DNA of 36,257 bases, taken from NCBI GenBank assembly GCA_964444095.1, contig CAYUEW010000003.1, forward strand, positions 1-36,257, read 5' to 3'. The notes under the pieces were generated by a model, which was given only the letters and a program-made list of their open reading frames with translations, did not search any database and was not told the origin of the DNA. The stretch comes from JAGLWP01 sp964444095. Its GTDB lineage: Archaea > Nanobdellota > Nanobdellia > Pacearchaeales > GW2011-AR1. The position numbers and the translations under genes were made by a program. Each line of letters begins with the position of its first letter. Position 1 is the first letter of the stretch. Below are positions 30,816 to 36,257 of this stretch, in pieces.

Positions 30816-32474
30816 ATGGCAAATATTAAATTAAACAAAAAAATCTTTGAAAAAGAAATTGGAAAGTTAGATGAAAAAATGCAGAACAAAATAGCCATGT
30901 TCGGCACAACTATAGAAAGTTTTGATGATAAAGAAATAGAATTAGAAATTTTCCCAAATCGCCCAGATTTACTTTCTTATCAAGGTTTCAAAAGGAGTTT
31001 CCTAGCTTTCTTAGGTAAAAGCACAGGATTAAAAAGATATAGTGTGCATAAACCAGAAAAAAATTACAAAGTAAAAATTGATTCTTCTGTAAAAAATATT
31101 CGGCCGTATACAGTTTGTGCAATTATAAAAGGATTAAAACTTGACGATGAAAAAATAAAAGAAATTGTAGAAGTGCAAGAAAAATTGCACACCACCATTG
31201 GAAGGAGAAGGAAAAAAATGGCTATGGGAATTTATCCTCTTGAAAAAATAAAACTCCCAATAACTTACAAAGCAATGGAACCAGACAAAATAAGATTCAT
31301 CCCTCTTGAATCTGAGAAAGAAATGTCAGGACTACAAATTTTACAAAGACATCCTATTGGAAGGAAATATGCTCACCTTTTAGCAGGAAAAGAAAAATTT
31401 CCGTTTTTTATGGACGCAGAAAAAAACATTTTGAGCATTCCTCCAATAATTAATTCAAAACTTACTGGAAAAATTACAGAAAAAACCAAAGACGTTTTTA
31501 TAGAATGCTCTGGATTTGATTTATATGTTTTGAACAAATGCTTAAACATAATTGTAACAATCTTCGCAGACATGGGTGGAAAAATTTATCAAATGGAACT
31601 CCTCTATCCCAAAAAGGAAAAAACTCCTCAATTAAAATCAGAAAAAATGAAACTTTCTCTAGCCAACACAAATAAACTCCTTGGATTAAACTTAAACGAT
31701 AAACATCTTAAAAAACTAATTGAAAAAATGGGACATGAATATACAAAGGGCTATGTTGAAATTCCCGCCTGGAGAACAGACATTTTACACGAAGTAGATT
31801 TAATTGAAGATGTCGCAATAGCTTATGGTTATGAGAACTTCGTCCCAGAAATTCCAAAGATTTCTACAATTGGACAAGAAGATATCAAAGAAACAATCAA
31901 AAGAAAAATTTCAACAATCTTAGCTGGAACTAATATGCTAGAAGTTTCAAATTATCATCTCACAAGCAAAAATGACCAATTTAAAAAAATGGGAACAAAA
32001 TCAAAAGATTTTATTGAAGTCGAAGAATCTAAAACAGATTATAAGATTTTAAGGAAAAACTTAGGTCATTACCTTATGAAAATACTTTCTGAAAATATAG
32101 ACTCAGAATATCCTCAGAGAATTTTTGAAATTGGGCGAGTCTTTGAAATAGAAAACCAATCTGATGAAAAAATCCTTCCGAAAATTATTGAAACAGAACA
32201 TTTAGCAGCAGCAATCACTCCTGGAAATTTCACAGAATTAAAACAAATTCTTGAGTACTTTTCAAAAATGATTGATAAACCGCTAAAACTAGAAGAACCC
32301 GCAGAAATTCCTTCCCATTTAATTGAAGGTAGATGCGCGGAAATAAAACTTGAAGAAAAAAGCATCGGATTTATTGGAGAAGTTCATCCGAAAATTCTAA
32401 AAAACTGGAAGATAAAAATGCCAGTAACAATTTTTGAAATTGAATTAAAAGAAATCTTGGAAGAATTAAAATAA
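30816..32474 (+). CDS. pheT: Phenylalanyl-tRNA synthetase beta subunit
   Basis: 552 residues, the archaeal-type beta chain without the N-terminal EMAP domain of bacteria. MANIKLNKKIFEKEIGKLDE starts it, FPNRPDLLSYQGFKRSF marks the first domain, the B3/B4 editing region covers about 80-260 (TTIGRRRKKMAMGIYPLEKI), the B5 domain has PAWRTDILHEVDLIEDVAIA, and the catalytic-like fold ends with RIFEIGRVFEIE and IGFIGEVHPKIL. There is no gap to pheS, and the next ATG comes one base after its stop. Confidence 0.97.
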   Translation: MANIKLNKKIFEKEIGKLDEKMQNKIAMFGTTIESFDDKEIELEIFPNRPDLLSYQGFKRSFLAFLGKSTGLKRYSVHKPEKNYKVKIDSSVKNIRPYTVCAIIKGLKLDDEKIKEIVEVQEKLHTTIGRRRKKMAMGIYPLEKIKLPITYKAMEPDKIRFIPLESEKEMSGLQILQRHPIGRKYAHLLAGKEKFPFFMDAEKNILSIPPIINSKLTGKITEKTKDVFIECSGFDLYVLNKCLNIIVTIFADMGGKIYQMELLYPKKEKTPQLKSEKMKLSLANTNKLLGLNLNDKHLKKLIEKMGHEYTKGYVEIPAWRTDILHEVDLIEDVAIAYGYENFVPEIPKISTIGQEDIKETIKRKISTILAGTNMLEVSNYHLTSKNDQFKKMGTKSKDFIEVEESKTDYKILRKNLGHYLMKILSENIDSEYPQRIFEIGRVFEIENQSDEKILPKIIETEHLAAAITPGNFTELKQILEYFSKMIDKPLKLEEPAEIPSHLIEGRCAEIKLEEKSIGFIGEVHPKILKNWKIKMPVTIFEIELKEILEELK

Positions 32475-32475
32475 A

Positions 32476-32946
32476 ATGTATCCACAAAGTCATTTCCTAT
32501 TCTCACTTTTAGTTGCATTAATCTTTGTAAAATTCGCTGTCTTTGATTATAGAATTGCCTTGCTTATAGCCCTCGTCGCTGTTTTAATAGATTTAGATCA
32601 TTTTATAATTTACATAATTAAAAGAAAAGAGTGGAGTTTGAAAGACGCGTGGAATGCTGACGTCAAAGGAAAATTTAGAAATGCAAGAACATTTATCCAC
32701 CATTATGTAGGTTTCATGATAATTACTCTTATTATTGTTGGGTGCTTTTTCGTAAATAAAAATTTATTCTGGATTCTTGGACTTGGTTATTATACTCATA
32801 TGTTTTTAGATTACGCTCACCTAAATGTTCTCCACATTAAAGAAAAAATGACCCTAAAAGAATTTGGACTTATCGAAAGGATAAACAAATTTGAACTTTT
32901 ATTTGATATTTTCTTAGCAATTGGAATTGTTTTATTACTTCTTTAG
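32476..32946 (+). CDS. YdjM/DUF457-like multi-pass membrane protein (putative metal-dependent hydrolase)
   Basis: 156 residues with four or five membrane helices (FLFSLLVALIFVKFAVF; IALLIALVAVLIDLDHFII; GFMIITLIIVGCFFV; ELLFDIFLAIGIVLLLL). Conserved polar residues sit at or near membrane ends: the N-terminal YPQSHF, DLDHF (about 38-42), FIHHYVGF and YYTHMFLDYAHLN. This His/Asp pattern is that of the YdjM (DUF457) group, proposed to be membrane-bound metal-dependent hydrolases; the substrate is unknown. It starts one base after the pheT stop and is probably cotranscribed with pheST. Confidence 0.75.
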   Translation: MYPQSHFLFSLLVALIFVKFAVFDYRIALLIALVAVLIDLDHFIIYIIKRKEWSLKDAWNADVKGKFRNARTFIHHYVGFMIITLIIVGCFFVNKNLFWILGLGYYTHMFLDYAHLNVLHIKEKMTLKEFGLIERINKFELLFDIFLAIGIVLLLL

Positions 32947-32948
32947 AA

Positions 32949-33431
32949 TCATCCAAAATAATCTTTATTATTTGTTTCTGTTTCAGAATCCCAATTTTTG
33001 TCTATCACTCCAGCAATTTTCAAAATATCTTTCTTAATTCCTTCCCATAAAACCAAGGAGTCTTTAATGAATTCTACTTCTTTTTCATCTGTCGAATCAA
33101 GGTCTAATGCAATTAATTCTACTTCTCTTTTTGCTAATTTCTTATACATCTCTGTAATCTCTTCTTTTTCTTGAACACCAAGAGTTTTAACAATAGAATA
33201 AACAAACATCGGGACATTAACTGGATTCAAAAGAGATTCTATAAACCTCAAATAATTGAAAAGTTTCTCAACAATCATTTTCCGAACTTCTCTCAAAAGA
33301 AAATCTGTTTCAATCTCTGCTATTTTTTCTATTTGAAAATCCTGATTCAATTCATCAAAAGTCGGAAGAGAATATCTTTCTTGAAATTCTACATATCTCT
33401 TCTTTAATTCATCTAAATCTTCTTTTGTCAT
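32949..33431 (-). CDS. Helical cytosolic hypothetical protein
   Basis: 160 residues from ATG 33431; a TTG two codons upstream is possible, but the TATA box at 33452-33461 lies 26 bp from the ATG. The sequence is nearly all helix and rich in Glu and Lys (KEDLDELKKRYVEFQERYSL; EVRKMIVEKLFNYLRFIESL), with no Cys, signal or membrane segment. YSLPTFDELNQDF and LVLWEGIKKDILKIAGV are the most motif-like stretches. It resembles the small helical proteins common in DPANN genomes, but I do not recognise a family. It is convergent with the YdjM-like gene, with 2 bp between their ends. Confidence 0.65.
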   Translation of the reverse strand: MTKEDLDELKKRYVEFQERYSLPTFDELNQDFQIEKIAEIETDFLLREVRKMIVEKLFNYLRFIESLLNPVNVPMFVYSIVKTLGVQEKEEITEMYKKLAKREVELIALDLDSTDEKEVEFIKDSLVLWEGIKKDILKIAGVIDKNWDSETETNNKDYFG

Positions 33432-33451
33432 ATTCAACTTAAGGAGATTAT

Positions 33452-33461
33452 CTTATAAATT
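33452..33461 (-). promoter_or_regulatory. TATA box of the 160-aa gene
   Basis: AATTTATAAG on the minus strand is centred 25-26 bp before the ATG at 33431 and decides the start. Confidence 0.55.
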
Positions 33462-33469
33462 TAACTAAA

Positions 33470-33586
33470 AGCCTCAGCTGAGGATTGAACTCAGGACCTC
33501 TACCTTTTTGGATTATCTCAATCTGAAATGTGAGAACTACATTTTCACTTACCAAGGTAACGCTCTACCAACTGAGCTACTGAGGC
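33470..33586 (-). tRNA. tRNA-Thr(GGU) with 44-nt canonical intron
   Basis: The acceptor is GCCTCAG/CTGAGGC with U73. D stem GCTC/GAGC, anticodon stem TTACC/GGTAG with loop T-T-GGT-A|A (anticodon GGT), and T arm CTGAG-TTCAATC-CTCAG. The intron covers 33506-33549. TTGG (32-35) pairs with CCAA, leaving AAA before GGTAG, a canonical bulge-helix-bulge. The intron itself can form a hairpin (TGAAAATGT with ACATTTCA). A TATA box at 33608-33617 lies 26 bp upstream of the tRNA 5' end. Confidence 0.9.
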
Positions 33587-33607
33587 TTGAATTATTTTAA
33601 GAAAGAG

Positions 33608-33617
33608 ATTATAAAAG
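33608..33617 (-). promoter_or_regulatory. TATA box of tRNA-Thr
   Basis: CTTTTATAAT on the minus strand is centred 26 bp before tRNA position 1. Confidence 0.5.
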
Positions 33618-33622
33618 TATTG

Positions 33623-33913
33623 TTATTTTTTCATAACTTTCATAATTAATAAAGCAAGGAGAACAATCAAAAATGCAACTCCTACAAAACCAAGAATGAT
33701 TGAAAGTAGTTGATATAAATTCCTAAATAAAACTTTATTGGAAAAACTATAAAGAACAAAAGAAACAAGAGACAACCCTCCAAATAAAATTAAATTTTTT
33801 AAAACAAGATTAATCTTCCTTTTTGTAGAACGGGATTTAGTTGGACGAGATTTCTTTTTAGCAACTTTCTTAGATTTACTAGTAGCCTTCTTCGCCCTCT
33901 TTTTTTTAGCCAT
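33623..33913 (-). CDS. Two-helix membrane protein with Lys-rich N-terminus
   Basis: 96 residues. The first 37 are strongly basic (AKKKRAKKATSKSKKVAKKK) and likely disordered in the cytoplasm. Two membrane helices follow (LILFGGLSLVSFVLYSF; LSIILGFVGVAFLIVLLALL), with a short loop between them and a basic end KVMKK. The basic tail could bind nucleic acid or ribosomes at the membrane, but this is speculation. A TTTATAAA-type box near 33941-33948 overlaps the stop region of the upstream gene. Confidence 0.65.
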   Translation of the reverse strand: MAKKKRAKKATSKSKKVAKKKSRPTKSRSTKRKINLVLKNLILFGGLSLVSFVLYSFSNKVLFRNLYQLLSIILGFVGVAFLIVLLALLIMKVMKK

Positions 33914-33949
33914 TGTATTATATATATTACAAACTATAGTTTATAAATT

Positions 33950-34249
33950 TTAACCTGTTTCATTTCCTTTCCAATCCATATGAATTGCATTTGCAGTCAA
34001 TGCTTTAAAATTTAAAAACACAGTCCCTAACCAAGACATGTATAAACCTGTTGCCATTTTAATTCCATCAAGACTTCTAAAATCAATTTCTTGCTCTCTA
34101 AACACGAATGTAAAACTAAAATAAGAAAATAAAAGTAATCCAATTAAAAATACTGCAAGGATCTTATGTTTCATCCTCTTTGTTTCAAATATTACCCAAA
34201 TTGCAATCACCAAAAGACATATCACCAAAAGTGCGACCCCTAATTCCAT
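33950..34249 (-). CDS. Small membrane protein, three hydrophobic segments
   Basis: 99 residues. Hydrophobic segments are VALLVICLLVIAIWVIF (about 5-21), ILAVFLIGLLLFSYFSF (about 30-46) and a weaker one around LYMSWLGTVFLNF (about 69-81). FREQEIDFRSLDGIKMATGL is the polar stretch between. No known motif. A TATA-like box at 34271-34280 lies about 26 bp before the ATG. Its function is unknown. Confidence 0.65.
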   Translation of the reverse strand: MELGVALLVICLLVIAIWVIFETKRMKHKILAVFLIGLLLFSYFSFTFVFREQEIDFRSLDGIKMATGLYMSWLGTVFLNFKALTANAIHMDWKGNETG

Positions 34250-34286
34250 ATATTAAAAAAAAGAAGCAAGTATAAAAATATTTCTA

Positions 34287-34359
34287 TAGCCCCACCAGGA
34301 TTCGAACCTGGGTCAACTGGCCCAGAACCAATTATACTTGACCACTATACTATGGGGCT
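34287..34359 (-). tRNA. tRNA-Gln(CUG)
   Basis: Acceptor AGCCCCA/TGGGGCT with A73; D stem GTAT/GTAT; anticodon stem ATTGG/CCAGT with loop TTCTGGG (anticodon CTG); T arm CCAGG-TTCGAAT-CCTGG. There is no intron and no encoded CCA. It shares a symmetrical TATA box with the divergent small translation-factor-like gene. Confidence 0.93.
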
Positions 34360-34380
34360 ATTAATATAATCTAATCGCTA

Positions 34381-34390
34381 AATTTAAATA
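34381..34390. promoter_or_regulatory. Shared bidirectional TATA box (tRNA-Gln / EF-like gene)
   Basis: AATTTAAATA contains the palindrome ATTTAAAT centred at 34385.5, which is 26.5 bp both from tRNA-Gln position 1 (34359) and from the ATG at 34412. Confidence 0.6.
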
Positions 34391-34411
34391 TCTTCTGTTC
34401 GTTAATAAATT

Positions 34412-34663
34412 ATGACAGAAAAAGAAATCGGAAGAGTATCTACTTACTTTTCGCACGTAGGTGTTGCTGCAATAAAACTTTCAGATTCATTGAAAGTTGG
34501 AGATAAAATCCATGTAAAAGGAACAACAACAGATTTTGAAGATGTTGTAGAAAGTATGCAAATAGAAAAAGAAAGTGTTCAAAAAGCAAAGGCTGGAAAC
34601 CATGTTGGAATGAAAGTTCCTGAGAAAGTAAGACCAAATGATGTAGTTTTCTTAATAGAATAA
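34412..34663 (+). CDS. Stand-alone EF-Tu/EF-1A domain-2-like beta-barrel protein
   Basis: 83 residues that match only the second (beta-barrel) domain of translational GTPases: IGRVSTYFSHVGVAAIKLSD, LKVGDKIHVKGTTTDFEDVV, VESMQIEKESVQKAKAGNHV and GMKVPEKVRPNDVVF. There is no GTPase domain. Such single-domain proteins occur in archaea and CPR bacteria, often annotated as translation elongation factor-like, and their role is not established. It has its own TATA box shared with tRNA-Gln. A tRNA gene follows downstream. Confidence 0.85.
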   Translation: MTEKEIGRVSTYFSHVGVAAIKLSDSLKVGDKIHVKGTTTDFEDVVESMQIEKESVQKAKAGNHVGMKVPEKVRPNDVVFLIE

Positions 34664-34788
34664 TTGTAAAATTTATAAAGGAGTTTGTGTATTCAGTTAG
34701 ATGCCCTCATTTGACATCCTTTGACGAATGAGTGGGAAAATTTCACAAGGAATTTTTGTTCAATTTGTTGAACCTTTTCCAAAGGAAA
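34664..34788 (+). promoter_or_regulatory. Promoter and long structured leader of tRNA-Glu(CUC)
   Basis: A strong TATA box (ATTTATAAAG, 34671-34680) implies a transcript start near 34702, about 87 nt before the tRNA. No TATA box is seen at the usual 26 bp distance. The leader contains CTCATT...AATGAG (34706-34732), a TTTGAC repeat 10 bp apart, and a perfect hairpin GTTCAA-TTTG-TTGAAC (34758-34773). No coding frame of note is seen. Confidence 0.45.
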
Positions 34789-35001
34789 GCCCCTGTAGTT
34801 CAGTGGCCAAGAATGCCACCCTCTCAAACTCTAAAAAGAGTTGCGAAGGAAGTAAATTCCTAAGCAGTAAGCTCTTAAGAAGAGAGGTGATCTAGTCTCG
34901 ATGAGAGCATAGGTCTATACATCTCAATGTGACCTCGAAGCACCTTAGAGATAAGGTTTTGGAGAACGGTGGTGACTCGAGTTCGAATCTCGGCAGGGGC
35001 G
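34789..35001 (+). tRNA. tRNA-Glu(CUC) with 140-nt intron
   Basis: Acceptor GCCCCTG/CAGGGGC with G73; D stem GTTC/GAAT; anticodon stem CCACC/GGTGG; loop C-T-CTC-A|C (anticodon CTC); T arm TCGAG-TTCGAAT-CTCGG. The intron is 34827-34966. CTCT (32-35) pairs with GGAG at the intron end, with bulges CAA and AAC, so the cut is at the canonical 37/38 position. The 5' half of the tRNA is nearly identical to tRNA-Glu(UUC). The intron is unusually long for an archaeal tRNA and folds as a row of hairpins (see findings). Confidence 0.87.
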
Positions 35002-35032
35002 TAGTTTAATTTTCTTAACCAAAATATTTAAA

Positions 35033-35045
35033 TAGTAAAACACTA
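35033..35045 (+). promoter_or_regulatory. Operator-like palindrome 1 upstream of right RHH gene
   Basis: TAGTAAAACACTA: arms TAGT/ACTA around a 5-bp spacer, extendable to AATAGT/ACTATT. It lies just upstream of the TATA box and is almost identical to the second site 40 bp downstream. Confidence 0.6.
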
Positions 35046-35057
35046 TTAATAATATAG

Positions 35058-35065
35058 ATTAAAAG
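35058..35065 (+). promoter_or_regulatory. TATA box of the right RHH-surface operon
   Basis: ATTAAAAG is centred 26-27 bp before the RHH ATG and lies between the two palindromes. Confidence 0.5.
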
Positions 35066-35072
35066 TTTATCA

Positions 35073-35085
35073 TAGTAAAAAACTA
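35073..35085 (+). promoter_or_regulatory. Operator-like palindrome 2 at the RHH start site
   Basis: TAGTAAAAAACTA differs from the site at 35033-35045 at one spacer position and ends 2 bp before the ATG, where a bound repressor would block transcription initiation. Confidence 0.6.
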
Positions 35086-35087
35086 CA

Positions 35088-35261
35088 ATGCCCAAATATA
35101 CTATTGAATTAGAAAAAGAGGATTTAATTTTAATTAATGTTGTAAAATCAATTATGAACGTCAAAAGTATAGACAAGGCGCTTTCATTTATTCTCAAAGA
35201 TTATGCAAAGAAAAACAAGTATTCTGATTTTATTAAAACAAGGAAAAAGGAAACCAAATGA
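35088..35261 (+). CDS. Small ribbon-helix-helix (CopG-like) DNA-binding protein
   Basis: 57 residues beginning MPKYTIELEKEDLILINVVK. A strand (KYTIELE), a helix (EDLILINVVKSIMNV), a turn and a second helix (IDKALSFILKDYAKKN), then a basic tail, fit the ribbon-helix-helix fold. The ATGA overlap with the following surface-protein gene indicates cotranscription. Two copies of a 13-bp palindrome flank its TATA box, spaced 40 bp apart, as expected for autoregulation by an RHH dimer pair. It is not closely similar to the RHH protein at the left end. RHH is assigned from pattern and size. Confidence 0.7.
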   Translation: MPKYTIELEKEDLILINVVKSIMNVKSIDKALSFILKDYAKKNKYSDFIKTRKKETK

Positions 35262-36257
35262 AAAAAATAAATTTAATTCTAATAAGTTTGATACTTTTAG
35301 GCTTGAGTGTTAGTTTTATTTCTGCTGCAAGATTACCAACTGTAAGTGGAGATTCTGGAACTTGGGGAACAGTTTTAAATGAATTTCTAAATGTATCTCT
35401 CAATGAAAGCGGGGCATTAAACGAGGACACTATCGCAAGTCTTCAAATAGTAAATGGAACAATCACAGATGCAGACATTTCAGATACTACAAATTTAACC
35501 CTCGGTGAAAAAATAACTTTTACTTTAGGAGAAGTGATTGATAACATTGTGGATGGTTGGATAGCAATCACAGGAAGTTTAAATGTTTCTGGAAGCTTGA
35601 ACGTTACAGGAGATATTTTTTCTAATGGAGTTAATGTTTCTGCTTGGGAAACAAATGTTTCAAAGAACTACACTCTAGACACTTATACAAATTGGAATGA
35701 TGAATGGACTACAACTTACAATGCAACTTACCTTGCGTATAATACAACATTCAACATTCAGAGTTTATTGAACTCTACAGACATCTACTCAACTTACAAT
35801 TCAACTTATCACGATAAAGTAACATTCCCAGGATTTACAGACCTATCAACAGATTATGGATTCACAGATAACTCTGCAACTTGGGATTTGTATGATTACA
35901 ATCAGACAACAGCAACTTATAATTTATGGAATACAATTTGGTCTGCTCAAACTATAATTTGGGATACAACTTTTAATACTTCATTTGCACACTTAGATTC
36001 AGATACAATTACTACAATTTGGGATACAACTTTTAATACCTCCTTTGCACACTTAGATTCAGATACTACTTACTCTGACCTTTCAGAGTTTAATGATGAT
36101 ATACTTTGGACTACAACTTTTAATACCTCATTTGACGCAAGAGACCAATCTTACAACTCAACTTATGCAGGTTATGATGACACAGCATTAATTGGAGCAG
36201 TAAATACAACATTCAACATTCAGAGTTTATTGAACTCTACAGACATCTACTCAACTT
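35258..36257 (+). CDS. Secreted modular surface protein, 3' end beyond window
   Basis: At least 333 residues, open at the window end. A signal peptide (INLILISLILLGLSVSF, ending FISA) is followed by RLPTVSGDSGTWGTVLNEFL, a head found in phage-tail-like proteins and unlike that of the left-end gene. From EKITFTLGE (about residue 84) the two proteins become almost identical for about 75 residues (LNVSGSLNVTGDIFSNG). The rest is a Thr/Asn/Tyr/Trp-rich stalk with TTFNTSF-type repeats, including two 20-residue tandem units IWDTTFNTSFAHLDSDT. Sequons for N-glycosylation are abundant. It overlaps the RHH gene by 4 nt (ATGA). Probably a long surface fibre or adhesin. Confidence 0.8.
   Translation, partial: MKKINLILISLILLGLSVSFISAARLPTVSGDSGTWGTVLNEFLNVSLNESGALNEDTIASLQIVNGTITDADISDTTNLTLGEKITFTLGEVIDNIVDGWIAITGSLNVSGSLNVTGDIFSNGVNVSAWETNVSKNYTLDTYTNWNDEWTTTYNATYLAYNTTFNIQSLLNSTDIYSTYNSTYHDKVTFPGFTDLSTDYGFTDNSATWDLYDYNQTTATYNLWNTIWSAQTIIWDTTFNTSFAHLDSDTITTIWDTTFNTSFAHLDSDTTYSDLSEFNDDILWTTTFNTSFDARDQSYNSTYAGYDDTALIGAVNTTFNIQSLLNSTDIYST
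35507..35730 (+). repeat. Right copy of 224-bp inverted repeat
   Basis: Partner of 1-224. Similarity begins abruptly at GAAAAAATAACTT and continues at least to the point where the window ends on the other side, so the true repeat may be longer. Confidence 0.95.
35741..35795 (+). repeat. Exact 55-bp direct repeat, copy 1
   Basis: Identical to 36203-36257, the last 55 bases of the window. It encodes NTTFNIQSLLNSTDIYST. Confidence 0.95.
35957..36076 (+). repeat. Two 60-bp tandem units in the right surface gene
   Basis: The units 35957-36016 and 36017-36076 are nearly identical over most of their length and encode IWDTTFNTSFAHLDSDT. A more degenerate third unit follows near 36104. Confidence 0.85.
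36203..36257 (+). repeat. Exact 55-bp direct repeat, copy 2, at window end
   Basis: Second copy of 35741-35795. The window stops exactly within or at the end of this repeat, as an assembly graph would at an unresolved repeat. Confidence 0.95.

Noticed and set aside
34827..34966. Box C/D guide RNA or homing endonuclease in the tRNA-Glu intron
   Set aside because: GGTGATCT and CGATGAGA resemble C boxes, but I find no D box (CTGA), and the intron has no coding capacity. It is better described as a hairpin array.
1..36257. CRISPR arrays, insertion sequences, transposases or integrases
   Set aside because: No regularly spaced short repeats and no transposase or recombinase catalytic motifs were seen. 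The repeats present are coding repeats in surface proteins and ppsA.

Overview
The window is archaeal and strongly AT-rich. Its informational genes are of the archaeal type: threonyl-tRNA synthetase with the archaeal N-terminal editing domain, archaeal PheRS alpha and beta, RNase P protein p30, Elp3, archaeal UMP kinase, DUF357 and an archaeal YchF. Three tRNA genes carry introns at the canonical 37/38 position, and most genes have a TATA box about 26 bp before the start codon, implying leaderless transcripts. Many small membrane or secreted proteins belong to no family I can name. All this suggests a DPANN archaeon, most likely Pacearchaeota or Woesearchaeota; the lineage is inference. The sequence looks like a scaffold: it has a run of exactly 100 N (6527-6626), and both ends stop inside repetitive surface-protein genes.

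Left part (1-6400, all minus strand): a small ribbon-helix-helix (RHH) regulator overlapping a truncated surface-protein gene, the GTPase/ATPase YchF, and a three-gene operon of secreted proteins (tail-fibre-like, cysteine-rich with CCGDD repeats, and membrane-anchored). From 6400 to 12000 lie tRNA-Ile(UAU) with intron, the gap, tRNA-Glu(UUC), an M23-type metallopeptidase, three glycosyltransferases and Elp3. From 12300 to 20350 come a Trm9-like methyltransferase, ThrRS, an Ig-like receptor with a degenerate cytoplasmic nucleotide-cyclase domain, a degenerate Ncs6/CTU1-like protein beside an intact PP-loop tRNA thiolase, and a 55-residue ferredoxin.

From 20387 to 27800 are PEP synthase with a long acidic C-terminal tail, an orphan N-terminal domain of a type IV pilus/archaellum ATPase, and four separately promoted membrane or secreted proteins including a pilin-like protein. 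From 27800 to 35000 are a metabolic and translation block (DUF357, UMP kinase, RNase P p30, PheRS, a YdjM-like membrane protein), tRNA-Thr(GGU), tRNA-Gln(CUG), a stand-alone EF-Tu domain-2-like protein and tRNA-Glu(CUC) with a 140-nt intron. The right end (35033-36257) mirrors the left: an RHH regulator with two operator-like palindromes, overlapping an outward-facing surface-protein gene that shares a 224-bp segment at about 95% identity with the left-end gene.

Two functional themes stand out. One is wobble-uridine modification: Elp3, a Trm9-like methyltransferase, a PP-loop thiolase and an Ncs6-like partner lie near two tRNA-Glu genes and a tRNA-Gln. The other is a variable, glycosylated cell surface: RHH-controlled modular surface proteins, Cys-rich repeat proteins, a pilin and glycosyltransferases.
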